From the NCBI GenBank assembly GCA_002435595.1, contig DJBL01000058.1, positions 958 to 23,183 of the forward strand: a DNA stretch of 22,226 nt, in the 5' to 3' direction. The translations under genes were made by a program, and so were the position numbers. Below are positions 6,232-14,703 of the stretch, piece by piece. The notes below the pieces were generated by a model that was not told where the DNA came from, did not search any database, and saw only the letters and a program-made list of their open reading frames with translations. How positions within the stretch are numbered: position 1 is the first letter of the stretch; every line of letters starts with the position of its first letter. This stretch comes from Stenotrophomonas maltophilia. Its GTDB lineage: Bacteria > Pseudomonadota > Gammaproteobacteria > Xanthomonadales > Xanthomonadaceae.

Positions 6232-8207
6232 GCCTTCACTCCTTGCAGCTGCGCCACGTGCGCCTCTTCGATGCGCTTCACCTCGGCGGCGGGCACGTAA
6301 TAGTCCACGTCACGGTCGTAGGAGCGCAGCACGAAGGTGGCGATCACCCCGACCAGCCCGACCACCGCCAGTGCCCACATGTGCCAGACCAGGGCAAAGC
6401 ACAGCACCAGGCTGAACACCGAAATCACCACGCCGGAGGCGGTGTTGCGCGGCATGTGGATGTCCTCGTAATGCCCCGGGCGCTGCCAGGCACGGCCGTG
6501 CTGCTTGTCGTCCCAATGCTGTTCCAGCGAGGTGATCGTGGGCAGCGTGGCGAAGTTGTAGAACGGCGGCGGCGAGGACGTGGCCCACTCCAGGCTGCGT
6601 GCATTCCACGGGTCGCCGGTGCGGTCCATGTTGGCCTTGCGGTCACGCACGCTCACATAGAACTGGATGAACATCGCCGCGATCCCGGCCGCGATCACCA
6701 GCGCGCCGATGGCGGCCACGATCAGCCACGGCTGGTAACCCTCCACACCGTAATGGTTCATGCGCCGGGTCATGCCCTTGAAGCCCAGTACGTACAGCGG
6801 CATGAAGGCCAGGTAGAAGCCGACCAGCCAGCACCAGAACGACACTTTGCCCCAGCGCTCGTTGAGGGTGAAACCGAACGCCTTGGGGAACCAGAAGGTG
6901 ATTCCGGCCAGGCAGCCGAACACCACGCCGCCGATGATCACGTTATGGAAGTGGGCGATCAGGAACAGGCTGTTGTGCAGCACGAAATCCGCGCCCGGGA
7001 TGGCCAGCATCACACCGGTCATGCCGCCGATGGCGAAGGTGACCATGAAGCCGATGGTCCACATCGTGGAGGAGTGGTAACGGATGCGGCCGCGGTACAT
7101 GGTGAACAGCCAGTTGAACAGCTTCACCCCGGTGGGGATGGAGATGATCGAGGTCATGATGCCGAAGAAGGCATTGACGTTGGCGCCCGAACCCATGGTG
7201 AAGAAGTGGTGCAGCCACACGAAGAAGGACAGCACGCCGATCGAGCAGGTGGCGTACACCATCGAGCGGTAGCCGAACAGCGGCTTGCCCGAGAAGGTGG
7301 CGATGATCTCCGAGAACGCGCCAAAGCACGGCAGGATCAGCACGTACACTTCCGGGTGGCCCCAGATCCAGATCAGGTTGACGTACATCATGGCGTTGCC
7401 GCCGGCGTCATTGGTGAAGAAGTGCATGCCGAAGTAGCGGTCCATCGACAGCAGCACCAGCGTGGCGGTAAGCACCGGGAAGATCGCCACGATCAGGATG
7501 TTGGTGATCAACGCGGTCCAGGTGAACACCGGCATCTTCATCAGGTCCATGCCCGGCGCACGCATCTTGAGGATGGTGACGATGAAGTTCAGGCCGGTCA
7601 GCGTGGTGCCGATGCCCGATACCTGCAGCGACCAGATGTAGTAGTCCACACCGACCGTGGGGCTGTACTGGATGCCCGACAGCGGCGGATAGGCGACCCA
7701 GCCGGTGGCCGCGAAGTCGCCCACGAACATCGACAGCATCACCAGCACCGCACCCACCGCCGACAGCCAGAAGCTGAGCGAGTTGACGAACGGGAACGCC
7801 ACGTCGCGCGCGCCGATCTGCAGCGGCACCACGATGTTCATCAGGCCCACGATGAGCGGGGTCGCCACGAAGAAGATCATGATCACCCCGTGCGCGGTGA
7901 AGATCTGATCGTAGTGCTCCGGTGGCAGGTAGCCGGCCGCGTCGTTGGCGGCGATCGCCTGCTGGGCACGCATCATCAGCGCATCGGCGAAGCCGCGCAC
8001 CAGCATGACCAGCGCCAGCAGGATGTACATCACGCCGATCTTCTTGTGGTCCACCGAGGTGATCCACTCGGTCCAGAGGTAGCCCCACTTCCTGTAGTAC
8101 GTGATCGCCGCGATGATCGCCACGCCGAGCAGCAGCGAGCCCGCCAGCGCCGACATGATGATCGGGTCGTGGTAGGGAATCGCTTCGAGGTTCAACTTTC
8201 CAAGCAC
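6228..8207 (-). CDS. cyoB: Cytochrome o ubiquinol oxidase subunit I (CyoB)
   Basis: 659-residue catalytic subunit that oxidises ubiquinol, reduces oxygen to water and pumps protons. Counting from the GTG at 8207, residues fall at the same numbers as in E. coli CyoB: quinone site Arg71, Asp75, His98 and Gln101; low-spin heme ligands His106 and His421; CuB ligands His284, His333 and His334; cross-linked Tyr288; high-spin heme ligand His419; D-channel Asp135 and Glu286; K-channel Lys362. It is therefore a complete, proton-pumping quinol oxidase rather than a cytochrome c oxidase. The opening MLGKLNLEAIPYHDPI matches the family, supporting the GTG, which lies 2 bases after the cyoA stop with GGAG inside the end of cyoA. 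The C-terminus carries the extra helices of the bo3 type. Confidence 0.98.
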   Translation of the reverse strand: MLGKLNLEAIPYHDPIIMSALAGSLLLGVAIIAAITYYRKWGYLWTEWITSVDHKKIGVMYILLALVMLVRGFADALMMRAQQAIAANDAAGYLPPEHYDQIFTAHGVIMIFFVATPLIVGLMNIVVPLQIGARDVAFPFVNSLSFWLSAVGAVLVMLSMFVGDFAATGWVAYPPLSGIQYSPTVGVDYYIWSLQVSGIGTTLTGLNFIVTILKMRAPGMDLMKMPVFTWTALITNILIVAIFPVLTATLVLLSMDRYFGMHFFTNDAGGNAMMYVNLIWIWGHPEVYVLILPCFGAFSEIIATFSGKPLFGYRSMVYATCSIGVLSFFVWLHHFFTMGSGANVNAFFGIMTSIISIPTGVKLFNWLFTMYRGRIRYHSSTMWTIGFMVTFAIGGMTGVMLAIPGADFVLHNSLFLIAHFHNVIIGGVVFGCLAGITFWFPKAFGFTLNERWGKVSFWCWLVGFYLAFMPLYVLGFKGMTRRMNHYGVEGYQPWLIVAAIGALVIAAGIAAMFIQFYVSVRDRKANMDRTGDPWNARSLEWATSSPPPFYNFATLPTITSLEQHWDDKQHGRAWQRPGHYEDIHMPRNTASGVVISVFSLVLCFALVWHMWALAVVGLVGVIATFVLRSYDRDVDYYVPAAEVKRIEEAHVAQLQGVKA

Positions 8208-8209
8208 AA

Positions 8210-9184
8210 TCAGTTCTCCGCGGTACGGCTGGCAGGCGCGGCCAGGCTCACGAGTTGGGTTTTCGCCCCGGGCGCCTCGCCCGGCAGGCAGATCTCGTCA
8301 TCGGGCATGCCGCCGTGGCGGCGCACGATGCTGTCGAACAGGCCGGTATCCACGCCGGCAAAGCGCAGCAGCGGCGAACCGTGGGTTGGCACCTCCAGCT
8401 CGGCCAGGCGCGCCGCGCCGAGGTGGTCGCCGCTGCCACGGGCCTGCGCCAGCCACGTGCTGAAGTCGGCGTCGGTGACCACGCGCGCGGGGAACTTCAT
8501 GTCCGAGAAGCCGGCACCGCTGTAGGCCGAGGACATCCCGGCATAGGTGCCCGGCGTGTGCCCGATCAGATGCAGCCGGGTCTGCATGCCGGCCATGGTG
8601 TAGACCATGCTGCCCAGCTGCGGCACGAAGAAGGCATTCATCATCGACTCGGAGGTCAGCTTGAACGCCACCGGCCTGTCCACCGGCATCACCAGCTCGT
8701 TGACGGTGGCCACGTTGTAGTCGGGGTAGATGAACAGCCACTTCCAGTTCAACGCCACCACTTCCACACGCAGCGGCGCCTTGTCCGATTCAATCGGCCT
8801 GTAAGGGTCCAGGGCGTGGGTGCTCTTCCAGATCAGCACCGCCAGTACCACGATGATCAGGCACGGGATCGTCCACACCACCACTTCGATGGCGGTCGAA
8901 TGCGACCAGTCCGGTGCATAGGTGGCCTTGGTATTGCCCTCTCGGTAGCGCCAGGCGAAGTACAACGTGAGCGCGATCACCGGGATCACCACCAGCAGCA
9001 TCAGCCCGGTACAGACCAGGATCAGCTGCATCTCCTGCTCGGCAATGCTGCCCATGGGGTTGAACAGTTCCAGGTTCCTGCACCCGGTGAGCAGCGGCAG
9101 CAGGGCTGCCATGCCGAACCAGCGTCCGGCGCGGGCTCGGGCGGCCAGCGTGGCGCGGCGAGCGTGTTGTGTAGCGGGGTTCAT
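8210..9184 (-). CDS. cyoA: Cytochrome o ubiquinol oxidase subunit II (CyoA)
   Basis: 324-residue lipoprotein subunit, close to 315 in E. coli. A basic N-terminus is followed by a hydrophobic segment and the lipobox LLTGC (Cys35), two membrane helices (around MQLILVCTGLMLLVVIPVI and VVVWTIPCLIIVVLAVLIW), and a periplasmic cupredoxin domain with LNWKWLFIYPDYNVATVNEL, FFVPQLGSMVYTMAGM and SAYSGAGFSDMKF. The CuA ligands of cytochrome c oxidases (Cys-x3-Cys) are absent, as expected for a quinol oxidase. The start ATG at 9184 has GGAAGG about 9 bases upstream; the frame is open for 29 more codons but that segment does not resemble the family. It is first in the operon; the promoter must lie in the 190-base gap shared with mocR. 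Confidence 0.96.
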   Translation of the reverse strand: MNPATQHARRATLAARARAGRWFGMAALLPLLTGCRNLELFNPMGSIAEQEMQLILVCTGLMLLVVIPVIALTLYFAWRYREGNTKATYAPDWSHSTAIEVVVWTIPCLIIVVLAVLIWKSTHALDPYRPIESDKAPLRVEVVALNWKWLFIYPDYNVATVNELVMPVDRPVAFKLTSESMMNAFFVPQLGSMVYTMAGMQTRLHLIGHTPGTYAGMSSAYSGAGFSDMKFPARVVTDADFSTWLAQARGSGDHLGAARLAELEVPTHGSPLLRFAGVDTGLFDSIVRRHGGMPDDEICLPGEAPGAKTQLVSLAAPASRTAEN

Positions 9185-9253
9185 GCGGGACGGCCCTTCC
9201 AACGCAGTGCCGGGCCGGGCGGCCCGGATCATGAAAAGTGGCGGACACTCCCC

Positions 9254-9270
9254 TGCATGACCGATATGCA
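9254..9270. promoter_or_regulatory. Inverted repeat in cyoA upstream region
   Basis: TGCAT-N7-ATGCA, flanked by C-runs on the left and G-runs on the right, forms an imperfect larger palindrome across about 9247-9279. It lies 70 bases before the cyoA start. It could be an operator or an mRNA hairpin in the cyoA leader; no known site is recognised. Confidence 0.3.
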
Positions 9271-9308
9271 TGGGGGGTGCCCGCCGCAGTCGCGTACGTT
9301 AGGCAACG

Positions 9309-9326
9309 ACATGATCCATACATGAT
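9309..9326. promoter_or_regulatory. ACATGAT direct repeats, candidate MocR operator
   Basis: ACATGAT occurs at 9309-9315 and again at 9320-9326, exactly 11 bases apart, so both copies face the same side of the helix. An inverted relative, ATCATGA, lies at 9228-9234. MocR/PdxR-type regulators are known to bind spaced direct repeats in the divergent promoter beside their own gene. A possible TANNNT hexamer for cyoA (TAACGT, minus strand, 9301-9296) lies immediately beside the repeats. Confidence 0.45.
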
Positions 9327-9362
9327 GCGACACACTGTCGCAGCCGCCTGCGCACCCGGGCG

Positions 9363-9368
9363 TAAGAT
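9363..9368 (+). promoter_or_regulatory. Leaderless -10 element of the MocR gene
   Basis: TAAGAT is separated from the ATG at 9375 by exactly six bases, so transcription would begin at or next to the start codon. No Shine-Dalgarno precedes the ATG. The best -35 at 17-base spacing (GCAGCC, 9340-9345) is poor, so activation may be needed. Confidence 0.5.
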
Positions 9369-9374
9369 GCGCCG

Positions 9375-10739
9375 ATGCACTGGAACACCCTCATCGCCGA
9401 CGGCCACGGGCCGGTCTATCTGCGCATCGTGCAGGCACTGGAACGCGCGATCTGGTCCGGCACGCTGCGCCCCGGCCAGCGCCTCCCCGCCCAACGCCGC
9501 CTGGCCGGCGAACTGGGCGTGGACCTGACCACCGTCACCCGCGCGTTCACCGAGGCACGCAAGCGCGGCCTGATCGATGCACGCGGCCCATTGGGGTCGT
9601 TCGTCGCCCCGCCGCGGGTGGAGCTGGCCCAGCTGGTGGACCTGGGCATGAACCTGCCGCCCAGCCCCGGCGGCGGCCAGGTGGCGGACATGCTGCAGCG
9701 GGGGCTGTCCACGGTGCTTACCCGCAGCGATGCGGGCAACCTGATGACGTACCACGTCGGCGGCGGCAGCCGCGCCGACCACCTGGCGGCTCAGCAATGG
9801 CTCAAACCGATGCTGGGCAAGCGCGATCTACAGCAGCTGGTGGTCACCGAAGGGGCGCAGGCCGCGCTGTCGGCGCTGCTGCTGGCGCTCACCCGTGCCG
9901 GTGACACGATCCTGTGCGAGCCGTTGGTGTACCCGGGCCTGCTGCATGCCGCGCGCGTGCTGCAGCGCACGCTGCAGGTGGTGGAGTGCGACGCGCACGG
10001 CATGCTGCCCAGCGCGCTGCGTCGCCAGGCACGTGCCAGCGGTGCGCGCGTGGTCTACCTCAACCCCACTGCGCAGAACCCCACCGCGCGCACCATGCCC
10101 GAAGCACGCCGGATGGCGCTGGCCGAGGTGCTGCGCGGCCAGGACCTGTGCCTGGTCGAAGACGACCCGTACTGGCTGCTGGTCGACGACGCTCCGGCTC
10201 CCCTGGCCCTGTTGGCGCCGCAGCACACCTGCTACATCTCCACCCTGTCCAAATGCCTCAGCCCGGGCCTGCACACCGCATTCGTGCACCTGCCCGACGG
10301 CGTTGCACGGCAGGGCGTGCTTGATGCGCTGCGTGCCGTCAATCTGATGGCGCCGCCACTGATGAACGCGCTGGTGACCCAGGTGATCCTGGACGGTTCG
10401 GCCAACGCCCTGCTCGGCCTGGTACAGTGCGAGGCGGCCGAGCGCCGTTACCTGGCCCAGTCGGCGCTGTCCCCGCAGTTCCTGCAACACTGCGCGGGCG
10501 TGCACGCGTGGTGCCGCCTGCCCGCGTACTGGACCGACGCCAGCCTCACCCATGCCGCCCGCCTGCAGGGACTGGGCATCGCGCCGTCATCGGCGTTCAC
10601 CCCGGACGGGGTGGCGATCAACGACGCGGTGCGGATCTCACTGGGGGCCGCAGGCAGCCGGCAGGAACTGCACCGGGCGCTGCGGCAGCTGGATCAGTTG
10701 ATGCACCAGGCCGCTGGCGAGAGTGGCTGGACGGTGTAG
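9375..10739 (+). CDS. MocR-type regulator (GntR HTH fused to PLP aminotransferase fold)
   Basis: 454 residues. The N-terminal GntR winged helix (about residues 8-75) has GPVYLRIVQALERAI, LRPGQRLPAQRRLAGELGV and VTRAFTEARKRGLI. A linker leads to a fold-type I aminotransferase domain (about 110-445) with YLNPTAQNPT, the PLP phosphate/ring region EDDPYW, the Schiff-base lysine Lys293 in STLSKCLSPGL and the late arginine in VRISLGA. Such proteins usually sense PLP or an amino-acid-like ligand and rarely act as transaminases. The ATG at 9375 follows a TAAGAT box by six bases. It is divergent from cyoA with candidate direct-repeat operators between them. The true target may be only itself or a distant operon. 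Confidence 0.93.
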   Translation: MHWNTLIADGHGPVYLRIVQALERAIWSGTLRPGQRLPAQRRLAGELGVDLTTVTRAFTEARKRGLIDARGPLGSFVAPPRVELAQLVDLGMNLPPSPGGGQVADMLQRGLSTVLTRSDAGNLMTYHVGGGSRADHLAAQQWLKPMLGKRDLQQLVVTEGAQAALSALLLALTRAGDTILCEPLVYPGLLHAARVLQRTLQVVECDAHGMLPSALRRQARASGARVVYLNPTAQNPTARTMPEARRMALAEVLRGQDLCLVEDDPYWLLVDDAPAPLALLAPQHTCYISTLSKCLSPGLHTAFVHLPDGVARQGVLDALRAVNLMAPPLMNALVTQVILDGSANALLGLVQCEAAERRYLAQSALSPQFLQHCAGVHAWCRLPAYWTDASLTHAARLQGLGIAPSSAFTPDGVAINDAVRISLGAAGSRQELHRALRQLDQLMHQAAGESGWTV

Positions 10740-10811
10740 GCCGGCGCTCGCGTCCGTCGCCGCGTCCTGCACGTACGCTTCCAGCGCGGCAACCAATTGC
10801 TGGCTGTTCAT
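10638..10811 (-). CDS. Possible 57-residue small protein overlapping mocR end
   Basis: Short reading frame starting MNSQQLVAALEAYVQDAATDAS, whose ATG overlaps the stop of the membrane-protein gene upstream (ATGA). Its first 24 codons lie in unique sequence and prefer G/C at third positions, but the last 34 lie antisense to the 3' end of mocR. No family is recognised. The coupling to the preceding gene is the only positive sign; it may equally be an accidental extension. Confidence 0.3.
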   Translation of the reverse strand: MNSQQLVAALEAYVQDAATDASAGLHRPATLASGLVHQLIQLPQRPVQFLPAACGPQ

Positions 10812-11146
10812 TGCGCGGCCCGGTCCGCACCGGCGCGCAGACGCTGCTCGCGCAACCGCTGAACCCGTGCCTGGTCGGCCTTGTCGGCGCGGAACCTGAA
10901 GACAAAGAACGCGGCCAGCGCGCCCACCAGCAGGGCCGGCGTCAGCGCGTACCCCAGCGCATAACCGAAGGCACCGGGTGGCAGGTCCGCGCGCACCGCC
11001 GTCACCACGATGTAGACGGCGAAGATAAGGGTGAGCAGCAGATGGATCGCGGCGCCATTGACGGTCAGCCTGCCGCGGATCGCGTTGACGGCCTTTGCCA
11101 GGCCCATGCACAGCAGAAACACCACGAAGAAACCGAGAAGCTCCAT
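10808..11146 (-). CDS. Small membrane protein of unknown function
   Basis: 112 residues with three hydrophobic segments: ELLGFFVVFLLCMGLAKAV near the start, IHLLLTLIFAVYIVVTAV in the middle and ALGYALTPALLVGALAAFFVF, followed by a basic, probably cytoplasmic tail rich in Arg and Lys. No named family is recognised. The ATG at 11146 has AGGGG about 8 bases upstream, which decides this start; an open frame continues upstream but is Arg-rich and unlike a membrane protein. It lies on the same strand as the S33 peptidase, 192 bases downstream of it with a hairpin between, so it is probably a separate unit. Confidence 0.7.
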   Translation of the reverse strand: MELLGFFVVFLLCMGLAKAVNAIRGRLTVNGAAIHLLLTLIFAVYIVVTAVRADLPPGAFGYALGYALTPALLVGALAAFFVFRFRADKADQARVQRLREQRLRAGADRAAQ

Positions 11147-11293
11147 CCCAAGTCCCCTTGGCGAAGTGCGCCTGTTTGCCACCGGTCCGCGCTGCGGCCC
11201 CGGCCTGGACATTCCGTGTCCATTGCCGTCCGCACGGGGCGATACCGGCGCCCTGCCGCACCGGATCCGATGGCGGCGAGAGCCGACTCTACA

Positions 11294-11333
11294 GGCGCTG
11301 CCGGCGCGCCGACAAGGCCGGCGGCGGAGCGCC
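11294..11333 (-). terminator. Hairpin after the S33 peptidase gene
   Basis: GGCGCTGCCGGC (11294-11305) pairs with GCCGGC (11317-11322) and AGCGCC (11328-11333), a 12-base stem interrupted by a 5-base bulge, starting 5 bases past the peptidase stop. There is no strong T-tract. Confidence 0.45.
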
Positions 11334-11338
11334 ACCGT

Positions 11339-12850
11339 TCATCGCGGAAACGAAGCCAACAGTGCCTCGTTGCTGGTCACGAATACCGGCGGTGCCAGGG
11401 TCAGCTCCGCATCGTGGACCACGCCGCCGGCAAGGAAGGTGGTGATGGTGGCGGCGATGGCCGGATTGCCCAGCCACATCTCATTGTCATGGCTTGCCCC
11501 GCGAACCAACAGCGCGGTGCTGTGACCGAACCCCGGCCGCAGCGCGTCGGCATTGGCCGGCGGGGTGCGCCCGTCCAGCGTGCCGCTGATGAACAGCACC
11601 GGCACATCGCTGTGCAACGGCGCACGGAAGCCCTCGCCCAGGTCGACCAGGCCCAGGCCATCGGCCATGGCCGGGAACGGGAAGTTCAACGCATCGCCGA
11701 ACAGGCTGCGGCGCGCCTGCTGCTCGACCAGGGCGCGGCGCTGCGGGCTCTGCCCGGACGCCACGTCCATCGCCAGCGGCATCGCCCCGAATGCACCCAG
11801 TTCACCGCGCAGGAACAGAACGATGTCGGCCAACGGGCGGTAGTCGCCCCGTTCGGCCTGGCGCAGGGCGAACGGGATCCACTGCTGGGTGGTGCGTCGG
11901 CCCAGCATGGCCGCCAAGGCAAGCTGCAGGTCGTAGGCGCCGATCATCACCTGCCGGTCCGGGTGCATCAGGCTGCGCGCCTGCTGCGGGTGTTCGCGCA
12001 GCGCGGCCAGCACGCGGGTGACCGCGCCGGTGAGGTCCTCGAACCCGGCCGCTGCCGCCTCGGTGCCGAGGTCGGCCAGCAGCGCATCGGCGGCCATCGG
12101 CAGCTTCAGCGTGTCGTCGGGCCCTTCGCTGCCCATCAGCACCACCCGCTCCAGCCCTTCGCCGTGCAGGCGCACCGTGGCCAGCGCCAGGTGGGTGCCA
12201 TAGCTCATGCCCCACAGGCTGAGCTTGCGCACACCCAGTGCACGGCGCAGGCCGTCGATATCGCCCGCGCTTTCGGCCGTGGTGTAAGCGCCCAGGTCGA
12301 CGCCGGCCTGTTTCCAGTACGCGACGCAGCGGGCGGCCGTGTCGCGCAGGGCCGCCAGCGTGGCCTCGCGCTGGAGCGGCTGCGCATCCTCGAAGGTGTG
12401 CGAATGCGGGCACGCCGGCGGCGGCTCGGACTGTCCGGCGCCACGCTGATCAAGCAGCAGCACGTCGGTCTCGCGCCGGACCTGGTCGAACACCGGCCAA
12501 CGCGGCCCGCGTGCGGTGCCGATACCCGACCCGCCGGGCCCGCCGGCCAGGTACACCACCGGCGCGGCGCGACCGTCGCCACCGGTGGCGCGCAGCCGAA
12601 CCACCCGCAGGCGCATGCGGGGTCCGTCTGGCTGCGCGTGCCGGCGCGGCACCTCCAGATACGCCGCCTCGGCGGCGATCGTGCCATGCTTCTGCGTCTC
12701 CAAGGCATACGGTTCAAATACCAGCGGCGCCACGCCCTCGCCTGCCCGTGCCGGTGCCGCGGCGGCGGCGAACGCCACGCACGCGGCAACCAGCCCGGCC
12801 TGCAGACGCGGGGGGACGACATGTGTCTTCAACAGGGATGCAAAGGTCAT
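11339..12850 (-). CDS. Exported alpha/beta hydrolase, S33 tripeptidyl aminopeptidase-like
   Basis: 503-residue serine hydrolase. An N-terminal signal sequence (about residues 13-36, cleavage near APARA) precedes the alpha/beta-hydrolase fold with oxyanion-type VVYLAGGPGGSG (98-109), DQRGAGQSEP (134-143) and the nucleophile elbow GMSYG (Ser216). The C-terminal TAP-like region supplies Asp426 in SGTLDGRTPP and His454 in RGASHDNEMW, completing the triad. Relatives release N-terminal proline or tripeptides, but some are esterases, so the exact substrate is open. The ATG at 12850 is preceded by GGAG at 6-7 bases, which decides the start over an in-frame codon four residues earlier. It is divergent from a LytTR two-component system, which is a plausible regulator. 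Confidence 0.92.
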   Translation of the reverse strand: MTFASLLKTHVVPPRLQAGLVAACVAFAAAAAPARAGEGVAPLVFEPYALETQKHGTIAAEAAYLEVPRRHAQPDGPRMRLRVVRLRATGGDGRAAPVVYLAGGPGGSGIGTARGPRWPVFDQVRRETDVLLLDQRGAGQSEPPPACPHSHTFEDAQPLQREATLAALRDTAARCVAYWKQAGVDLGAYTTAESAGDIDGLRRALGVRKLSLWGMSYGTHLALATVRLHGEGLERVVLMGSEGPDDTLKLPMAADALLADLGTEAAAAGFEDLTGAVTRVLAALREHPQQARSLMHPDRQVMIGAYDLQLALAAMLGRRTTQQWIPFALRQAERGDYRPLADIVLFLRGELGAFGAMPLAMDVASGQSPQRRALVEQQARRSLFGDALNFPFPAMADGLGLVDLGEGFRAPLHSDVPVLFISGTLDGRTPPANADALRPGFGHSTALLVRGASHDNEMWLGNPAIAATITTFLAGGVVHDAELTLAPPVFVTSNEALLASFPR

Positions 12851-12987
12851 GGCAGGCTCCAAGGATGGCAGGGCTGGGGCCGGCCGAAGTGGGCCGGTGC
12901 CTCCAGCATCAGTGCCGCCGCTGCGCAGATGTCACGTCGGCCTGCCGAACAGCTCCCAGCGGGGGACCACTGTCTCCACGCAGCCGA

Positions 12988-12993
12988 TAGGAT
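12988..12993 (+). promoter_or_regulatory. Leaderless -10 element of the histidine kinase gene
   Basis: TAGGAT lies exactly six bases before the ATG at 13000, and no Shine-Dalgarno precedes that codon, so the message probably starts at or next to the ATG. The -35 region is weak. Confidence 0.5.
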
Positions 12994-12999
12994 GGGCGC

Positions 13000-14703
13000 A
13001 TGCACATCCTCCGCACCCTGACCGCCTTCGCCGTGTTGCTTGTCGCGGTCGCCGCCTGGCTGTGGGCCGTGGCACCGCCGGCGGGAACGATGTACCTGGC
13101 CGCCACGCACATGGCCCCTGCCACGATCGGCGACGGCATCCCCGCCACGCCACCGCGCGACATCGCCTGGCAGGCGCTGGATCAACGCGCTCTCGCCGGT
13201 TGGCGGGGGCCGTACTGGCTGCGCTGGCAGCTGCCGGCGGCATCGGCGGCGCGGACGGGCGACGCGGCCTTGCGGCTGTCGCTGCGCGCCGCCAGCCAGC
13301 CTTACTGGAATGGAAAAGCGCTGGCCCCCAACGGCGTGGTCGGGCGCACCGCCGCGCAGGAACAACCCGGCCAGGTCGACGTCCTGCGCGTGTTGCCAGC
13401 CGTGGCCGGCGCGCCCAACGATACGCTGATCGTGCTTGCGTCGAGCCAGCACCAGTGGCCGCGCCTGGCCAGCGCCGATGCGGTCATTGCGGTCGGAAAC
13501 ATCGCGTCGATCTACGGGTACCGGCTGACGCCGTGGCTGATCGCCGCCTTCGCCGGTGGCGCGCTCGGCGCGGCCTGCCTGTATTTCCTGGCCGCCCAGC
13601 GTGGCCAGGCATCGGTGCCCGGCGCGCGCCTGTTGCTGGCGCTGGGTGCGGTGGGCCTGGCGCTGCCGGTACTGGAGGGCTGGCGCCCCCTGCTCGGCTA
13701 TGCCTACCCGTGGCATGGCCCGCGCCTGCTGGCATTGCAGGCCCTGCATCTTGCAGCAGCGGTGCTGTTGCCGGCCTACCTCGCGCGCCGCTTTGGCGTG
13801 GCGCTGCCGGCAAGCGTGCGCATCGGCTATCTCGCCGCACTCCTCGTGGTGATCGCCTGGGTGCCCGGGTTCGACAACCGCGGGGCCGCGCTGCTGCTGC
13901 TGAGCCTGCTCGGTTCGGTCGCACTGCTGCTGCGTGCACGCGGCGAGCGCGAGGAACGCTGGCCGATCCTGGCGCTGGTCGCCGCCGGCGCGCTGGCCAT
14001 TCCGCTGCTCGGCGGTGTCTTCCTGGATGGCCCCTACTTCCTGTTCCTGGCGGTGCTGATGGGGTTCCTGCTGGTGCGCCACGCGGCCCAACTGCGCTCC
14101 CTGGACCAGCACAACGCACTGCTGCGCGAGGAGCGCGCGCGCCTGGCGCTGCAACTGCTGCAACGGGGCATCCAGCCGCACTGGCTGATGAACACCCTCA
14201 CCTGCCTGCAGGAACTGATCGAGCAGGCACCGTGGCGGGCCAGTCGCCTGGTCGAGGCGCTGGCCGAGCAGTTCGACCGCCTGCGCGACAGCAGCAGCCA
14301 GTCGAGCGTCACGCTGGAAGACGAACTGGCCCTGTGCCGCAATCACCTGGACATCGTCGGCATGGCCATGGAGCGGCACATCGGCTTCGAGGTCGAGGCC
14401 CACCCTACGGGTCTGTGGCTGCCACCGGGCGTGCTGCATGCGCAGGTGGAGAACGCACTCACCCACGCCGGCGCCCCGGCCTGTGCGCAGCATCCGTTCC
14501 ACCTGCGTGTGCAGCGGCACGGCCCGCGCTGGGTGCTGGAGCTGCGTAGCGCGCAGGGCGTGGCCGCGCATCGCGGGCGTGGCACGGGGACGGCCTACAT
14601 CGAAGCCAGCCTGGCGGCGGCGTGGCCGGGCCGCTGGCAGTTCGCGCAGGGGCCCGATGGCGCCGACTGGTACAGCCGGATGGAGCTGCCATGCGCATCC
14701 TGA
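13000..14703 (+). CDS. LytS/AlgZ-type sensor histidine kinase
   Basis: 567-residue membrane kinase. After one N-terminal helix (about 5-25) there is a periplasmic domain (about 30-165) with PYWLRWQLP and SQPYWNGKAL, reminiscent of the jelly-roll 7TMR-DISMED2 sensor fold. About six further membrane helices follow (170-360), then a short coiled coil, the HisKA_5-type phosphorylation motif QPHWLMNTL (His394), and a HATPase with N-box VENALTHAG and G-box GRGTGTAY. The family norm is NPHFLFNTLN, so this motif is divergent but keeps the His and Asn. The gene overlaps its response regulator by 13 bases, so they form one operon. The ATG at 13000 fits a leaderless promoter. Signal unknown. Confidence 0.92.
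   Translation: MHILRTLTAFAVLLVAVAAWLWAVAPPAGTMYLAATHMAPATIGDGIPATPPRDIAWQALDQRALAGWRGPYWLRWQLPAASAARTGDAALRLSLRAASQPYWNGKALAPNGVVGRTAAQEQPGQVDVLRVLPAVAGAPNDTLIVLASSQHQWPRLASADAVIAVGNIASIYGYRLTPWLIAAFAGGALGAACLYFLAAQRGQASVPGARLLLALGAVGLALPVLEGWRPLLGYAYPWHGPRLLALQALHLAAAVLLPAYLARRFGVALPASVRIGYLAALLVVIAWVPGFDNRGAALLLLSLLGSVALLLRARGEREERWPILALVAAGALAIPLLGGVFLDGPYFLFLAVLMGFLLVRHAAQLRSLDQHNALLREERARLALQLLQRGIQPHWLMNTLTCLQELIEQAPWRASRLVEALAEQFDRLRDSSSQSSVTLEDELALCRNHLDIVGMAMERHIGFEVEAHPTGLWLPPGVLHAQVENALTHAGAPACAQHPFHLRVQRHGPRWVLELRSAQGVAAHRGRGTGTAYIEASLAAAWPGRWQFAQGPDGADWYSRMELPCAS

Noticed and set aside
6243..8525. Very long open frame on the plus strand opposite cyoB and the end of cyoA (760 codons)
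   Set aside because: Its translation is low-complexity, rich in His, Arg, Gln and Asp, as expected opposite a GC-rich gene, while the minus strand encodes a CyoB with every catalytic residue in place.
11279..11292. Possible REP/SMAG-like repeat: the complement reads GTAGAGTCGGCT, resembling the GTAG-headed palindromes of Stenotrophomonas
   Set aside because: Only a 4-base stem can be drawn and no second copy was seen in the window, so it is at best a decayed remnant.
10427..13021. Long plus-strand open frame opposite the S33 peptidase (864 codons)
   Set aside because: It spans the end of mocR, two intergenic regions and the antisense of a clear hydrolase gene; the product has no family features.
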